Of a DNA stretch of 64,000 nt, positions 24,312-32,826 are shown piece by piece. Within the stretch, counting starts at the first letter, position 1, and the number at the start of each line of letters is the position of its first letter. This DNA is from Streptomyces sp. HNM0575 (GTDB lineage Bacteria > Actinomycetota > Actinomycetes > Streptomycetales > Streptomycetaceae), in NCBI RefSeq assembly GCF_012726265.1, contig NZ_JAASAG010000013.1, positions 62,001 to 126,000 on the forward strand, given 5' to 3'. Both the position numbers and the translations under genes were made by a program. The notes below the pieces were generated by a model, which was given only the letters and a program-made list of their open reading frames with translations, did not search any database and was not told the origin of the DNA.

Positions 24312-25355
24312 TCACCGGCAGGCGCGTACGAACGCCTCACCGCCGCCGATCGAGTCGACCCAGTCGAGGAGCCCGCGCAGCCCGGTCTCCTGGTCCGTCT
24401 CCGGCACGTACCCGAAGTCCCGCTCGGCGGCCCCCGTGTCATAGGTCGCGGATCGGGTGAGCAGGGCGACCTTGTACCGGTTCAACGGGGGCTCCACCCG
24501 GGCGCGCAACGGCGGGATCCTCCAGACCAGTTCGACCGCCGCCGCGAGAGCGTCTCTGACCGGCGGCGGGATCGTGCGGGTCGGCGGCCGGCCGCCGAAC
24601 AGCTCCGCCAGCCGGGCCAGGAACGCCCACAGGTCCGTGCGCTCCCGGTCGGCGACGAAGTACGCCTTGCCGCTGACCCGTTCGGCCGGAGCGGCGGCGG
24701 CCTTCAGGCAGGCCGCCACTGCGTTGTCGCTGTGGCACAGGGACACCTGGACGGGCTTGCCTGCGGACAGGTCCGGCAACCGTCCCGAGAGCATCTTCGC
24801 GACCATGCGCGGCAGGAAGCCGGAGTGGTCGCGCGGGCCCCAGATGCCGCGCGGGCGCAGCGAGACCGTGGTGAAGTCCGGCCCGTCCGCGGCCAGTACG
24901 GCCTGTTCGGCCGCCGCCTTGGTCTCGGAGTACAGGTTGAGGAACCGGTCCGGGTACGGGGTGGACTCGTCGATGCCGAGCCGGTCGCCCTCCTTGACCC
25001 GCATCAGCGCGCTGGGGCTGCTGACGAACACGAAGCGGCTCGCACCGGCCCGGCGGGCGGCGCCGAGCAGTTGCTCGGTGCCGGTCACGTTGGCCTGCCT
25101 GAACTGGGCGCGGGTGCCGTGGTCCACCACCCGCGCCGCGCTGTGGTGCACGACGTCCACGCCCTCGACGGCCCGTGCCAGGGAGGCGGCGTCCTCCAGG
25201 GCGCCGTGGACCAGTTCGACACCCTCGACCGTGCGCAGCCGGGACACGTCGCTGTTCTCGCGTACCAGGGCCCGTACTTGATGTCCTTCCGCGAGGCACC
25301 GGTCCACCAGGTGCCCGCCGAGGAATCCGGACGCTCCGGTCACCAGGACTCTCAT
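24312..25355 (-). CDS. LstD/OleD-like NAD(P)-dependent 2-alkyl-3-oxoacid reductase
   Basis: A 347-residue extended short-chain dehydrogenase of the 3-beta-hydroxysteroid dehydrogenase/epimerase type. The cofactor motif GASGFLG is at 7-13; Ser112/Ser113, Tyr142 and Lys146 (YSETK) form the catalytic set. OleD/LstD enzymes reduce the 2-alkyl-3-oxo acid made by the KAS-III pair to the 2-alkyl-3-hydroxy acid, the substrate for lactone closure by OleC/LstC. The ATG at 25355 overlaps the TGA of the ligase gene (ATGA). Assignment to lstD depends on the cluster context; the fold and active site are directly visible. Confidence 0.9.
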   Translation of the reverse strand: MRVLVTGASGFLGGHLVDRCLAEGHQVRALVRENSDVSRLRTVEGVELVHGALEDAASLARAVEGVDVVHHSAARVVDHGTRAQFRQANVTGTEQLLGAARRAGASRFVFVSSPSALMRVKEGDRLGIDESTPYPDRFLNLYSETKAAAEQAVLAADGPDFTTVSLRPRGIWGPRDHSGFLPRMVAKMLSGRLPDLSAGKPVQVSLCHSDNAVAACLKAAAAPAERVSGKAYFVADRERTDLWAFLARLAELFGGRPPTRTIPPPVRDALAAAVELVWRIPPLRARVEPPLNRYKVALLTRSATYDTGAAERDFGYVPETDQETGLRGLLDWVDSIGGGEAFVRACR

Positions 25356-27448
25356 TCCGTACCCGCCCCCGTTCGGTTCGCGGCCTCGGGGCGCTGGCGA
25401 GACGAGGGGTCCGGGGCTTCCGACGCGTCCCGCGCACCCGACGCGTCCGGCGCACCCGACGTGCCCGGCGTGCCAGGCGTGCCCGGGAGGGCGAGCGTGC
25501 GCCACCACGTCGCGCCGTAGAGCATGGTGAGTGCCGCCGTCGCCGCGGTGCTCCGCCCGGCCGCGCGGCCCCGCGGCAGTGCGCTGGGGATCTGGGCGGC
25601 GTGCACCACGACGCTGAGGAAGGCGTCGATCCACCAAAGCGCCGTCAGCACCGCCGAGTCGAACGGCCGCACCGCTCCGAGCAGCAGATAGGCCCAGCCC
25701 ACCAGTGGGACGGCCCGCAGAATCCGCTGCCGCCGGCGGTCGCCGCCGCGGTCGAGCCGCTTCTCCGCCCAACGGGCCAGCTGCTCGCGGCCGATCTTCG
25801 CGTTGTGCCGCGCGTCGACGGGGAACGACGGGTGCCGCAGGAAGTCCTGCACGAGACGGGTCTGCGGCTGCCCCGCCGCAAGCTGCCGCAGTTCGGGAAC
25901 GAGCGTGCGCCACCGCTGCCGGGTCACTCCGGGCTCGGTCTCCACGCAGAGCACGGGCCGCTGCGCGCCAGCCGCCCCGGTGCCCACCAGCGCGGTGCGC
26001 CGGACGAGCGGGTGGGCGTTGAACACCCCCTCGCAGCGGACGGTGTGGAGGTCGCCTCCGGCGCCGGTTACGCGCTGGGTCCTGCGCCCGCAGAACCACA
26101 GCCGGCCCTCGCCGTCCAGGCGGCCCAGGTCGCCGGTGCGGTGCCAGACCCTCAACGGGCCGCCGTCCTCGGGGAGTTCGTGGATCTTGTGCTGCGCGTC
26201 GGCGTCCGGGGAGGCGTGGTAGCGGCGGCTGACCGCGTCCCCGGCCACGGCGATCTCCCCGACCCCGCCCGGCTCGACGGCCGGCGCGGCCTCCCAGCTC
26301 GCGATCGGCTCGTCGGTGGTCCCGATGATGCGGACGTCGACGCCGGGTACGGGCCGTCCCACGCAGGTGCCCTCGCCCAGCGCCGCCGACTGGGCCGTCT
26401 CCTCCAGCACTTCGGCGGACTCGATGGAGGTGATCGGCAGCGCCTCCGTGGCGCCGTACGTCGTGTGGATCCGGGCCTCGCCGTCGAGGACGGTACGCAG
26501 CACGCCGACGAGTTCCGCGGGTACGGGGGCGCCGCCGGATACGACGCAGCGCAGCGCCGGCAACTCGGTGCGGTGCCGCAGGAGGTGCTCGCCGACCACC
26601 CGCAGCAGCGCCGGGGAGGCGAACATGGTGGACACCTCGAACCGCGCCAGCGCCGCCACGACCGGACCCGGATCGACGGCGGCCACGCTGGCGGGCTTCA
26701 CCGGTGCCACGACGAGGGTGGAGCCGAAGACCAGGTCGAGGATGCCGTAGAGGGGAAGCGTCACCAGCGACACCTCCTCCGCGCTGCGCCGGTGCGCGGC
26801 CTCGATGCCGCGGGCCATCGCGGCGGCCATCCGGTGGGTGTACTCAACGCCCTTGGCCGGGCCGGTGCTGCCCGTGGTGAACCCGATCATGAGGAGGTCG
26901 TCGCCGCAGGGCGCCGGCGCGGGCGGTTCGTGCCCGTGCGGTGCCGTCCCGCGGCGTATCGCGTCCAGAGTGTGGCCGCCCCAGAACCAGCGGCGCCCCA
27001 GGGTCACCCGGATCCGCACACCGGCGAAGGCACGGCGGCCGAGGACCCGCACGGCGTGGGCGGCGGGCGGCCCGATGAAGGCCTCCGCGCCCACGGTTCG
27101 GTAGCAGTGCAGCATCCGCCGTACGCCCATGCCGGGATCGACCACGACGGGCACGGCACCGATGCGGAACAGCGCGAAGGCGAGAGCGAACAGGTCCGGT
27201 CCGGGTGCCGCCATGAGAACGGTCCTGGTGCCGGGGCCGAGGCCGGCGCGGAGGAATCCGTCCGCCAACTCCTCGACGCGTGACTGGAGTTCGCCGTAGC
27301 TCAGCTCCCGGTAGCGGACGCCGCCGTCGCCGTCGCCGCCGTCGGGGTGGATGATCGCGGTCTTGCCGGGGTGTGCACGGGCGTTGTGCTCCAGGTACCG
27401 GGCGATGTTCGGGTCCGTACCCGTGCGGTGCTCGGTCAGGGTGAGCAT
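25352..27448 (-). CDS. LstC/OleC-like AMP-ligase (beta-lactone synthetase) with extra C-terminal membrane region
   Basis: A 698-residue protein of the acyl-adenylate-forming superfamily. The ATP loop FTTGSTGPAKG is at about 190-200, TTYGATEALPI and WHRTGDLGRL follow, and the C-terminal signature DARHNAKIGREQL has its Lys at 551. This signature is typical of the OleC branch, which activates 2-alkyl-3-hydroxy acids and closes them to beta-lactones. OleC proteins normally end about here (550-570 residues). This one adds some 130 residues: three hydrophobic segments (about 577-597, 599-621, 635-656) and a Thr-Pro-Gly / Ala-Pro-Asp repeat tail. That suggests membrane tethering. It starts ten bases after the stop of the KAS-III-like gene and overlaps the next gene by four bases. 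Confidence 0.9.
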   Translation of the reverse strand: MLTLTEHRTGTDPNIARYLEHNARAHPGKTAIIHPDGGDGDGGVRYRELSYGELQSRVEELADGFLRAGLGPGTRTVLMAAPGPDLFALAFALFRIGAVPVVVDPGMGVRRMLHCYRTVGAEAFIGPPAAHAVRVLGRRAFAGVRIRVTLGRRWFWGGHTLDAIRRGTAPHGHEPPAPAPCGDDLLMIGFTTGSTGPAKGVEYTHRMAAAMARGIEAAHRRSAEEVSLVTLPLYGILDLVFGSTLVVAPVKPASVAAVDPGPVVAALARFEVSTMFASPALLRVVGEHLLRHRTELPALRCVVSGGAPVPAELVGVLRTVLDGEARIHTTYGATEALPITSIESAEVLEETAQSAALGEGTCVGRPVPGVDVRIIGTTDEPIASWEAAPAVEPGGVGEIAVAGDAVSRRYHASPDADAQHKIHELPEDGGPLRVWHRTGDLGRLDGEGRLWFCGRRTQRVTGAGGDLHTVRCEGVFNAHPLVRRTALVGTGAAGAQRPVLCVETEPGVTRQRWRTLVPELRQLAAGQPQTRLVQDFLRHPSFPVDARHNAKIGREQLARWAEKRLDRGGDRRRQRILRAVPLVGWAYLLLGAVRPFDSAVLTALWWIDAFLSVVVHAAQIPSALPRGRAAGRSTAATAALTMLYGATWWRTLALPGTPGTPGTSGAPDASGARDASEAPDPSSRQRPEAANRTGAGTE

Positions 27449-27458
27449 GACTGCGCGC

Positions 27459-28406
27459 TCACCGTCCCTGCGGGCGGTAGCTCACGCACGCGGCGCTCGG
27501 CCCCGCGCCCGCCGCGACGAAGAGCAACTGCTCGTAGCCGTCGAGCAGTCCGCTCTCCAGAGCGCTCAGGTATCCGAGGACCGGCGCGGCGGTGTGCGGC
27601 TCGCCCGAGCCGTCCGGGCCGTCCGGGCCGTCCGGGCCGCTTCCGGGAGCGGCCGGTGCCAGGACGGACGCGGGGTCCGCACCCAGCCGCGCGGCCAGCC
27701 GTTCCGCGAAGTCCGGCGCCGGACGCGAGCAGACGACCATGGTGCGCGCCAGGTCGAGGCCGTGCTCCTCGGCGTACTCCCCGGCGGTGGCGGCGGCGAG
27801 GTCGAGGAGCCGCACCGCGCGGTCCGTGTCCTGCTCCACGGTGATCATCCGCCGGCCGCCGGTGCCCATCCCGCCCGTGTCGAGGTACCCGGTGGTTCCG
27901 GTCGGCCCCGGCCCGCTCCTCAGGTGCACCGGTCCGAAGCCGGCGTCCGGCTCGACGCTGCTCTCCAGCAGCAGCGCCCCGCCCAGATCCGCGTACGGAT
28001 AGGCCGGGTCGTCGGCCGCCCGCCCTCCGGGGTGTACGTCGGCCGCGGTCACCAGCACCCGGTCGGTGCTGCCGTTGCTCAGGAGCGACTGGGCCAGCTG
28101 CACCGCGTTGAGCACACCGCAGGCGCCGTTCATCAGGTCGAAGGAGAAGCCGGCGCTCGGCAGCGGGTCGGCGAGGTAGTCCAGGTTGATGCCCGCCTCC
28201 TTCTGCACCATGGCCGCAAGGGCGGGCTCGAAGGTGTTGGACTCGCGGTAGACGCCCGCGTTGATCAGGACCCCGACGGAGCCGGGTGACAGCCCTGCCC
28301 CGGCCAGGGCGTCCCGCGCGGCCTGCCCGGCCAGCCGTACGGACGTGGCGGGGACGCCGGCGGACTGCGGCACCGCGATCGAGGCGGCGGTGATGACCGT
28401 TGCCAT
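27459..28406 (-). CDS. LstB-like KAS-III partner subunit, lacking catalytic His and Asn
   Basis: A 315-residue thiolase-fold protein. The nucleophile region reads FDLMNGACGVLNAVQLA with Cys96. Where KAS-III enzymes have their His (HQ) this protein has CSRPAP, and the GN motif is replaced by GYLSA, so the Cys-His-Asn triad is not complete. FEPALA with Glu60 matches FEPSFA of the upstream subunit. In the lipstatin system LstA and LstB form a heterodimer that joins two fatty acyl thioesters head to head; a degenerate second subunit that completes the active site fits that model. It starts three bases after the upstream stop. A Gly-Pro-Asp repeat (about 250-265) interrupts the C-terminal half. 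Confidence 0.88.
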   Translation of the reverse strand: MATVITAASIAVPQSAGVPATSVRLAGQAARDALAGAGLSPGSVGVLINAGVYRESNTFEPALAAMVQKEAGINLDYLADPLPSAGFSFDLMNGACGVLNAVQLAQSLLSNGSTDRVLVTAADVHPGGRAADDPAYPYADLGGALLLESSVEPDAGFGPVHLRSGPGPTGTTGYLDTGGMGTGGRRMITVEQDTDRAVRLLDLAAATAGEYAEEHGLDLARTMVVCSRPAPDFAERLAARLGADPASVLAPAAPGSGPDGPDGPDGSGEPHTAAPVLGYLSALESGLLDGYEQLLFVAAGAGPSAACVSYRPQGR

Positions 28407-28409
28407 GGC

Positions 28410-29471
28410 TCACACCCCCATCGTGGAGATCGTCGCGGACAGGACCCCGGCGACCACTCCCGAAGCGGCGGGCACCAGAAGGAACTTGGCGCCCTGGCGG
28501 GCGGTGCCGGCCCTCAAGTGCTGGCGCAGCACCAGGAGATGGGAGGTCGACGCGGTGTTGCCGAGCTCCTCGACGACCGACAGCGACTCCGGCATCTCCG
28601 TGCCGAAGACCGCCTCACCGGTCTGGTTCACGAACTCGACGAAGCGGGTGCCCACCTGGTGCTGGACGATGTAGTCGAACTTCTCGTCGGCGAACGTACG
28701 GCCCTGCTTGGCCAGCAACTCCCCGTGGAAGCTCGGCCAGAGCCTCAGCCGGTCCCGCTTGTGCATCTGCTTGTTGTCCGTGTAGAGGGCGATGCCCTCG
28801 GTCCGGTCGCTGGGCATGCCGATGCACAGGTGCGAGTACTCGGAGCAGGTCATCATCTCCACGTAGTGGATCCGGTCGGCCTCGTCCACCGACTCGTCGA
28901 GGACGACGGCCGCGGCCGCGTCGCCCACCGACAGGGAGGCGAACTGCGGGTCGTAGGAGTCGGCGATCTCGGCCGCCGCGGTCCCGGCCACGCGGGTGGC
29001 CTGCTCGCCGCTGACCACCATGCCGTTGCGCACCGCACCGGAGCGGATCAGCTGGTCCAGCAGGTACACGCCGGTCAGCATCCCGGCGCAGGCGTTGGAG
29101 ACGTCGAAGTGGATCGCCTTGCGCGCACCGAGTTCGTCGGCCAGCATCCGCGCGAAGGAGGGCTCGAACGTGAACCGGTCGCCGTCGCGGAAGCGCGTGA
29201 TGGACGCGGAGATGACGACGTCCAGGTCGGCGGCCTCGTAGCGGGAGCCGGCGAGACAGTCCCGCGCGGCCCGCAGAGCCAGACCGTAGGAGTCCTCACC
29301 CGCTTCGGGCCGGGGGTCGTGCACCCTCCGCTCGGCCACGCCGGTTATCCGTTGCAGGTCGAAATCCTGCGCCCCGGACACCTGGGCGACCAGCTCCTCG
29401 GTCGTCTGCACCGTCGGCGGCAGATATGCGCCGAGCGCCTCGAAGCGACTGTTCCTGCCGGCCTTCTCCAT
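28410..29471 (-). CDS. LstA/OleA-like KAS-III, head-to-head acyl condensing enzyme
   Basis: A 353-residue 3-oxoacyl-ACP synthase III-type enzyme with a full catalytic set: Cys128 (FDVSNACAGM), His271 (YIVQHQVGT) and Asn305 (ELGNTAST). Glu103 (FTFEPSFA) lies 25 residues before the Cys, nearly the Glu117-Cys143 spacing of OleA, where the glutamate helps the Claisen condensation. The inferred reaction is nondecarboxylative condensation of two acyl-CoAs to a 2-alkyl-3-oxo acid, jointly with the next gene product. Start at 29471 has GGGGAG upstream; a longer frame to 29738 is GC-rich shadow sequence. It is the first gene of the six-gene operon. Confidence 0.92.
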   Translation of the reverse strand: MEKAGRNSRFEALGAYLPPTVQTTEELVAQVSGAQDFDLQRITGVAERRVHDPRPEAGEDSYGLALRAARDCLAGSRYEAADLDVVISASITRFRDGDRFTFEPSFARMLADELGARKAIHFDVSNACAGMLTGVYLLDQLIRSGAVRNGMVVSGEQATRVAGTAAAEIADSYDPQFASLSVGDAAAAVVLDESVDEADRIHYVEMMTCSEYSHLCIGMPSDRTEGIALYTDNKQMHKRDRLRLWPSFHGELLAKQGRTFADEKFDYIVQHQVGTRFVEFVNQTGEAVFGTEMPESLSVVEELGNTASTSHLLVLRQHLRAGTARQGAKFLLVPAASGVVAGVLSATISTMGV

Positions 29472-30223
29472 GACTCCCCTTGTGGTTCTGCCCTGTCGCG
29501 GATCCGGCGGAGCAGGCACACCACGTGGTCCGCGCGCGGGCGCTCCTGCCGCGACTCCGCCGGGACGCGCGGTGCGTCGCACGAGCGCCCGCAGGCGCGG
29601 CACTTCCCGGTGGTGTCCCCGCGGGGGCACACGCCCCGTTCGCGGCAGGAGGACTGCTGGTACAAGCGGAGGCGGCGTCAGCGGCGCACTCCGCCGATGC
29701 CACTGCTGGGAGGGCTCCCCCGCCCTCCGGTGCGGCATCGGGGTTCACCGTATCCACACCGTGCGTCCGTGAATGTGTCCTCATCGCGAATATGATGGTG
29801 ATCACTCCCGGGCGGCGAATGCGTGCGGACGGTGTTAACTCCCCGCTTCACAGGGCACGTTGGCCGGGATGTGACGAAGCCGGTGCATGTCCCCTCTCCA
29901 TGGCGGGTCCGTGAGCGACCCCGAGCGGGATGTGGTTCCGTCTCAACTTCCGTGAAGCGCACGGTCGGTGACGGCCGGCGCCGGATCGGTCTCGGTGAAG
30001 TGTCGCCGCCTCCCAGGTCGCCCCCGTACTCCGTAGGCGCCCAGGCCTCAGCTCGCTAGGCTTTCGGGGTGTTCATCGTGATGTTCATCTGACGGTCCTG
30101 GGTCTCTCCCGCCCAGGTTCTGATCCGTTGAGGGTGCGGTCTGTCATGCCCTCCGGACCCCGGTAACCGTCAGACTTCGCGGCCGCGCGTACGACGCCGG
30201 TCGCACATCATCGGAGCTTCTTC
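29472..30223. promoter_or_regulatory. Divergent promoter region of the beta-lactone operon and the MFS gene; no gene supported
   Basis: About 750 bases without a convincing coding frame. It includes GTGATCAC (29798-29805), a small palindrome in a locally AT-richer patch, and CCTGGG-N9-CCCAGG (30097-30117), a short hairpin. Given the length, a regulator site or a decayed gene may be hidden here; nothing more can be supported. Confidence 0.4.
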
Positions 30224-31435
30224 GTGCTCGCAGTGCTTCTGCTTCCTGGCGCGCTTCGCGCCTTCCTCCCCGCCCTGATCGCCCGGTCCGCCCTCGCGAT
30301 GGGCAGTCTCGCTCTCCTCCTCGCCGTCCAGGACAGCACGGGTTCGTACACACAAGCCGGCCTCGCAACAACGGCGTTCGGCATAGCCAACGTCATCGCC
30401 GCCCCCCGGCGCGCACGGGCCGTCGATCGATTCGGCCAACGGATCGTGCTCACCACCCTGGCGTCAGGCCAAGCCTCAGGGTTCATCGCGCTCGCGCTCA
30501 TCGCCGAAGCGGAGGGAGTCGCCGATAGCTGGTTCCTCATACTCAGCGCCCTGGTCGGCCTGACGTCGCCACCCCTGGGTGCGGCGATGCGAATGATCTG
30601 GGCCTCGCTCACGACGGCCGGCGACCAGCGAACAAGAGCATTCAGCATCGACGCAGTCTGCGAAGAGCTCCTCTTCGTCGGTGGCCCCGTCATCATCACC
30701 GCGGTCATCGTGGCAAGTTCTCCCAGCATCGGGCTCTGGGTGACCGCGGCAACCGTCTCCCTCGGCACCGCAACGATGACGTCCAGCGCGTCGTCGAGGG
30801 CGCTTCGCGGCACAGGAGGCGGCATCACACGAGGTGACCGCCCCCTGCAACAGCCAGGTTTCGCAAGGGTATTGATCGTCCTCCTGGGCGTCGGTGGTGT
30901 ACTGGGCGTCGCCGAGATCGCAGCGCCGGCGATCGCCAAGCAACATGACGCCGTCGCAGCTTCAGGCTGGCTCCTGGCGGCCTTCGCCGGCGGAAGCGCT
31001 CTCGGAGGGCTTCTCTACGGGCAGTTGAACCTCAAGTCCGGCATCGGCAGGAGACTCTTCACCCTGTGCGTCAGCATGGCGCTCGCCGCGGTACTCGCAT
31101 CCCGACCGGACACACTCGGACTCTTCGCCGCGGGCATCGCACTCGTCGGCCTGTTCCTCGCTCCGTCTCTCATCACCGGGTACCTCATCGCCGACACCAT
31201 CGTTCCGGAAACCAGCCGGACCGAAGCGTCGACATGGATCACCACCTCGGTAAACCTCGGCGCCGCGCTGACGCCGGCAGCAGCCGGATTCGTCATCGAC
31301 ATCTCCGGTGCCGAGCTCGCCCTTCTGCTCGCCGGCGCGATCGCCCTCACGCTCGCCGCAGCTGTGCCCTTCACACGGCTGCGCACCATCGAGCCGCGCC
31401 CGGTCCACGCTCCCGATCGCAACGAGCACAGCTGA
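30224..31435 (+). CDS. Major facilitator superfamily transporter next to the beta-lactone operon
   Basis: A 403-residue MFS protein: ALIARSALAMGSLALLLAV in helix 1, APRRARAVDRFGQRIVLTTL as the loop between helices 2 and 3, and twelve predictable hydrophobic segments (for example VLIVLLGVGGVLGVAEIAAP and ITTSVNLGAALTPAAAGFVI). GTG at 30224 with GGAG eight bases upstream. It is divergent from the lst-like genes, so export of the product is possible, but MFS genes are common and no shared regulator is seen. Codons use A and T more than the neighbours, and an ISL3 transposase scrap follows directly, which suggests recent acquisition. Confidence 0.88.
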   Translation: MLAVLLLPGALRAFLPALIARSALAMGSLALLLAVQDSTGSYTQAGLATTAFGIANVIAAPRRARAVDRFGQRIVLTTLASGQASGFIALALIAEAEGVADSWFLILSALVGLTSPPLGAAMRMIWASLTTAGDQRTRAFSIDAVCEELLFVGGPVIITAVIVASSPSIGLWVTAATVSLGTATMTSSASSRALRGTGGGITRGDRPLQQPGFARVLIVLLGVGGVLGVAEIAAPAIAKQHDAVAASGWLLAAFAGGSALGGLLYGQLNLKSGIGRRLFTLCVSMALAAVLASRPDTLGLFAAGIALVGLFLAPSLITGYLIADTIVPETSRTEASTWITTSVNLGAALTPAAAGFVIDISGAELALLLAGAIALTLAAAVPFTRLRTIEPRPVHAPDRNEHS

Positions 31436-31553
31436 TGGGACGCCGGGTCTCGACGTCCACGAGGACCGTGCCGTAGTGGCGGCCCTTGCGCGCGGCGTAC
31501 TCGTCGACACCGAGACCGACCGCGGCCAAGGTCGAACGCAGACGCACAGGCAC
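31436..31553 (-). pseudogene. ISL3-family transposase fragment
   Basis: A leftward frame reads GVDEYAARKGRHYGTVLVDV followed by ETRRP, the DDE-region motif of ISL3 transposases (GVDEFAxRKGxxYGTVLVDxxTRRP). Only about 40 residues survive; homology stops at the MFS stop codon. No terminal repeats or target duplication can be assigned. Confidence 0.75.
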
Positions 31554-31590
31554 CGGTCGTGACCGCCGCCGCGGCCACGACCGGTGCCTG
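31547..31590. terminator. Perfect 15-bp stem hairpin downstream of the subtilisin gene
   Basis: CAGGCACCGGTCGTG (31547-31561) pairs perfectly with CACGACCGGTGCCTG (31576-31590) around a 14-base loop. It lies 33 bases beyond the stop of the leftward protease gene and is a strong candidate terminator. Confidence 0.7.
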
Positions 31591-31623
31591 CCGACTCGTG
31601 GGTGGAGTCAGGTGGGACTCAGG

Positions 31624-32826
31624 TCACTCCGTGATCTGGAGCAGCTTGTTCGTGGTGCCCTCGCCGGGGTCGCTGATCTTGTCGGCCGCCGCCGCGTCGC
31701 CCAGCGCGGTGGCCACCTCCTGCGCGGACGCGTCCGGGTGGGTGCCCAGGTAGACGGCCGCGGCGCCCGCGACGTGCGGGGTGGCCTGCGAGGTGCCGGA
31801 GTAGGTCTGCGTGGCGTCGTCGGAGCCGTTGGACGCCGAGACGATGTCCACACCCGGAGCGAACAGGTCCACGACGCTGCCGAAGTTGGAGAAGTACGCA
31901 CGGGCGTCGGCGTTGTCGCTCGCCCCTACGGTGAGCGCTTCCTCGACGCGGGCCGGTGAGGTCTGGCCGGCGTCGCTGCTCTCGTTCCCGGCGGCCACGG
32001 CGACGGTCACTCCGGAGGAGATCGCTTTGCGCACGGCCGTGTCGATGGCCTCGTCGGCGCCGCCGCCCAGGCTGAGGTTGGCCACGGAGGGTCCCTCGTG
32101 GTGCTCGGTCACCCAGTCGATGCCCGCGACGACTTGCTCCGTGGTACCGGATCCCTGGTCGTTCAGCACGCGGACGCCGACGACCTCGGCCTTCTTGGCC
32201 ACTCCGTGATCCGCTCCGGCCAGCGTCCCCGCCACGTGCGTACCGTGACCGTGCCCGTCGTCCGCCTCGTCGTCGCCGTCGACCGCGTCGTAGCCGTAGG
32301 AGGCGCGGCCCCCGAAGTCCTGGTGGCTGATGCGGACTCCGGTGTCGATGACATAGGCGGTGGTGCCCTCGCCGGCGCTGTCCGGGTAGCTGTACTTCCC
32401 GTCCAGCGGAAGGTCCGGCTGGTCGACCCGGTCAAGGCCCCAGGACGGGGGATCGGCCTGGTCGCCGTCGATCGTGAACTTCTTGCTCTGCACGACCTTG
32501 TCGACGGCCGGGTCGGCGGCCAGCTTCCTGGCCTCGCTCCCGCTCAGGCCGCGGGCCGAGAAGCCGTTGACGGACGTGAAGTTGCGCTTGAAGGTGCCGC
32601 CGTACTCGGTGGCGAGGTCGCTCTTGCCGGCCTTGCCGGTCTTCGCGTCCAGCAGCACGACGAAGTCGCCGTCGATCGCGTCGGGCGCGTTCGCGCCGTA
32701 GACCTTTCCCTGAGCCGGTGCGGCCGCGGCCGGGGCGGCCGCCACCGTGACTCCCGCCGTCAGGACGAGCGCGGTGGTTATCGCCGCCGTGAACGTGCGC
32801 TTGCTGAATCTTCTGGACTCGGACAT
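31624..32826 (-). CDS. Secreted subtilisin-like serine protease (S8 family)
   Basis: A 400-residue preproprotease. Residues 1-36 are a Sec signal (MSESRRFSKR, hydrophobic AITTALVLTAGVTVAA, then AAAAPA). Residues about 50-120 form an I9-type propeptide (GDFVVLLDAKTGK ... VVQSKKFTI). The mature catalytic domain has Asp161 (AYVIDTGV), His194 (GHGHGTHVAG), Asn281 of the oxyanion hole (AAGNES) and Ser346 (GTSQATPHVAG). No C-terminal extra domain is present. Start at 32826 has GGAG ten bases upstream; an in-frame ATG at 32871 adds a non-signal leader and is less likely. Function is extracellular protein degradation. It stands alone between a strong terminator and a long non-coding interval. Confidence 0.95.
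   Translation of the reverse strand: MSESRRFSKRTFTAAITTALVLTAGVTVAAAPAAAAPAQGKVYGANAPDAIDGDFVVLLDAKTGKAGKSDLATEYGGTFKRNFTSVNGFSARGLSGSEARKLAADPAVDKVVQSKKFTIDGDQADPPSWGLDRVDQPDLPLDGKYSYPDSAGEGTTAYVIDTGVRISHQDFGGRASYGYDAVDGDDEADDGHGHGTHVAGTLAGADHGVAKKAEVVGVRVLNDQGSGTTEQVVAGIDWVTEHHEGPSVANLSLGGGADEAIDTAVRKAISSGVTVAVAAGNESSDAGQTSPARVEEALTVGASDNADARAYFSNFGSVVDLFAPGVDIVSASNGSDDATQTYSGTSQATPHVAGAAAVYLGTHPDASAQEVATALGDAAAADKISDPGEGTTNKLLQITE

Noticed and set aside
24187..24325. Possible CRISPR array
   Set aside because: Units are 10-14 bases, degenerate and adjacent, with no spacers of constant length and no cas genes in the window.
20219..29471. Simple OleABCD olefin (long-chain alkene) cluster
   Set aside because: There is no OleB (beta-lactone decarboxylase), two KAS-III genes instead of one, and a coupled NRPS and GNAT. 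The set fits a retained, esterified beta-lactone better.
29345..29665. Cysteine-rich small leftward ORF (CxxCxxxC) overlapping the start of the KAS-III gene
   Set aside because: It overlaps the KAS-III coding start in another frame, has no ribosome site, and codon use is that of a GC-rich shadow frame.
30097..30117. Hairpin CCTGGG-N9-CCCAGG as terminator or riboswitch
   Set aside because: The stem is only six bases with no U-run and no conserved surroundings; left as a mere note in the intergenic entry.
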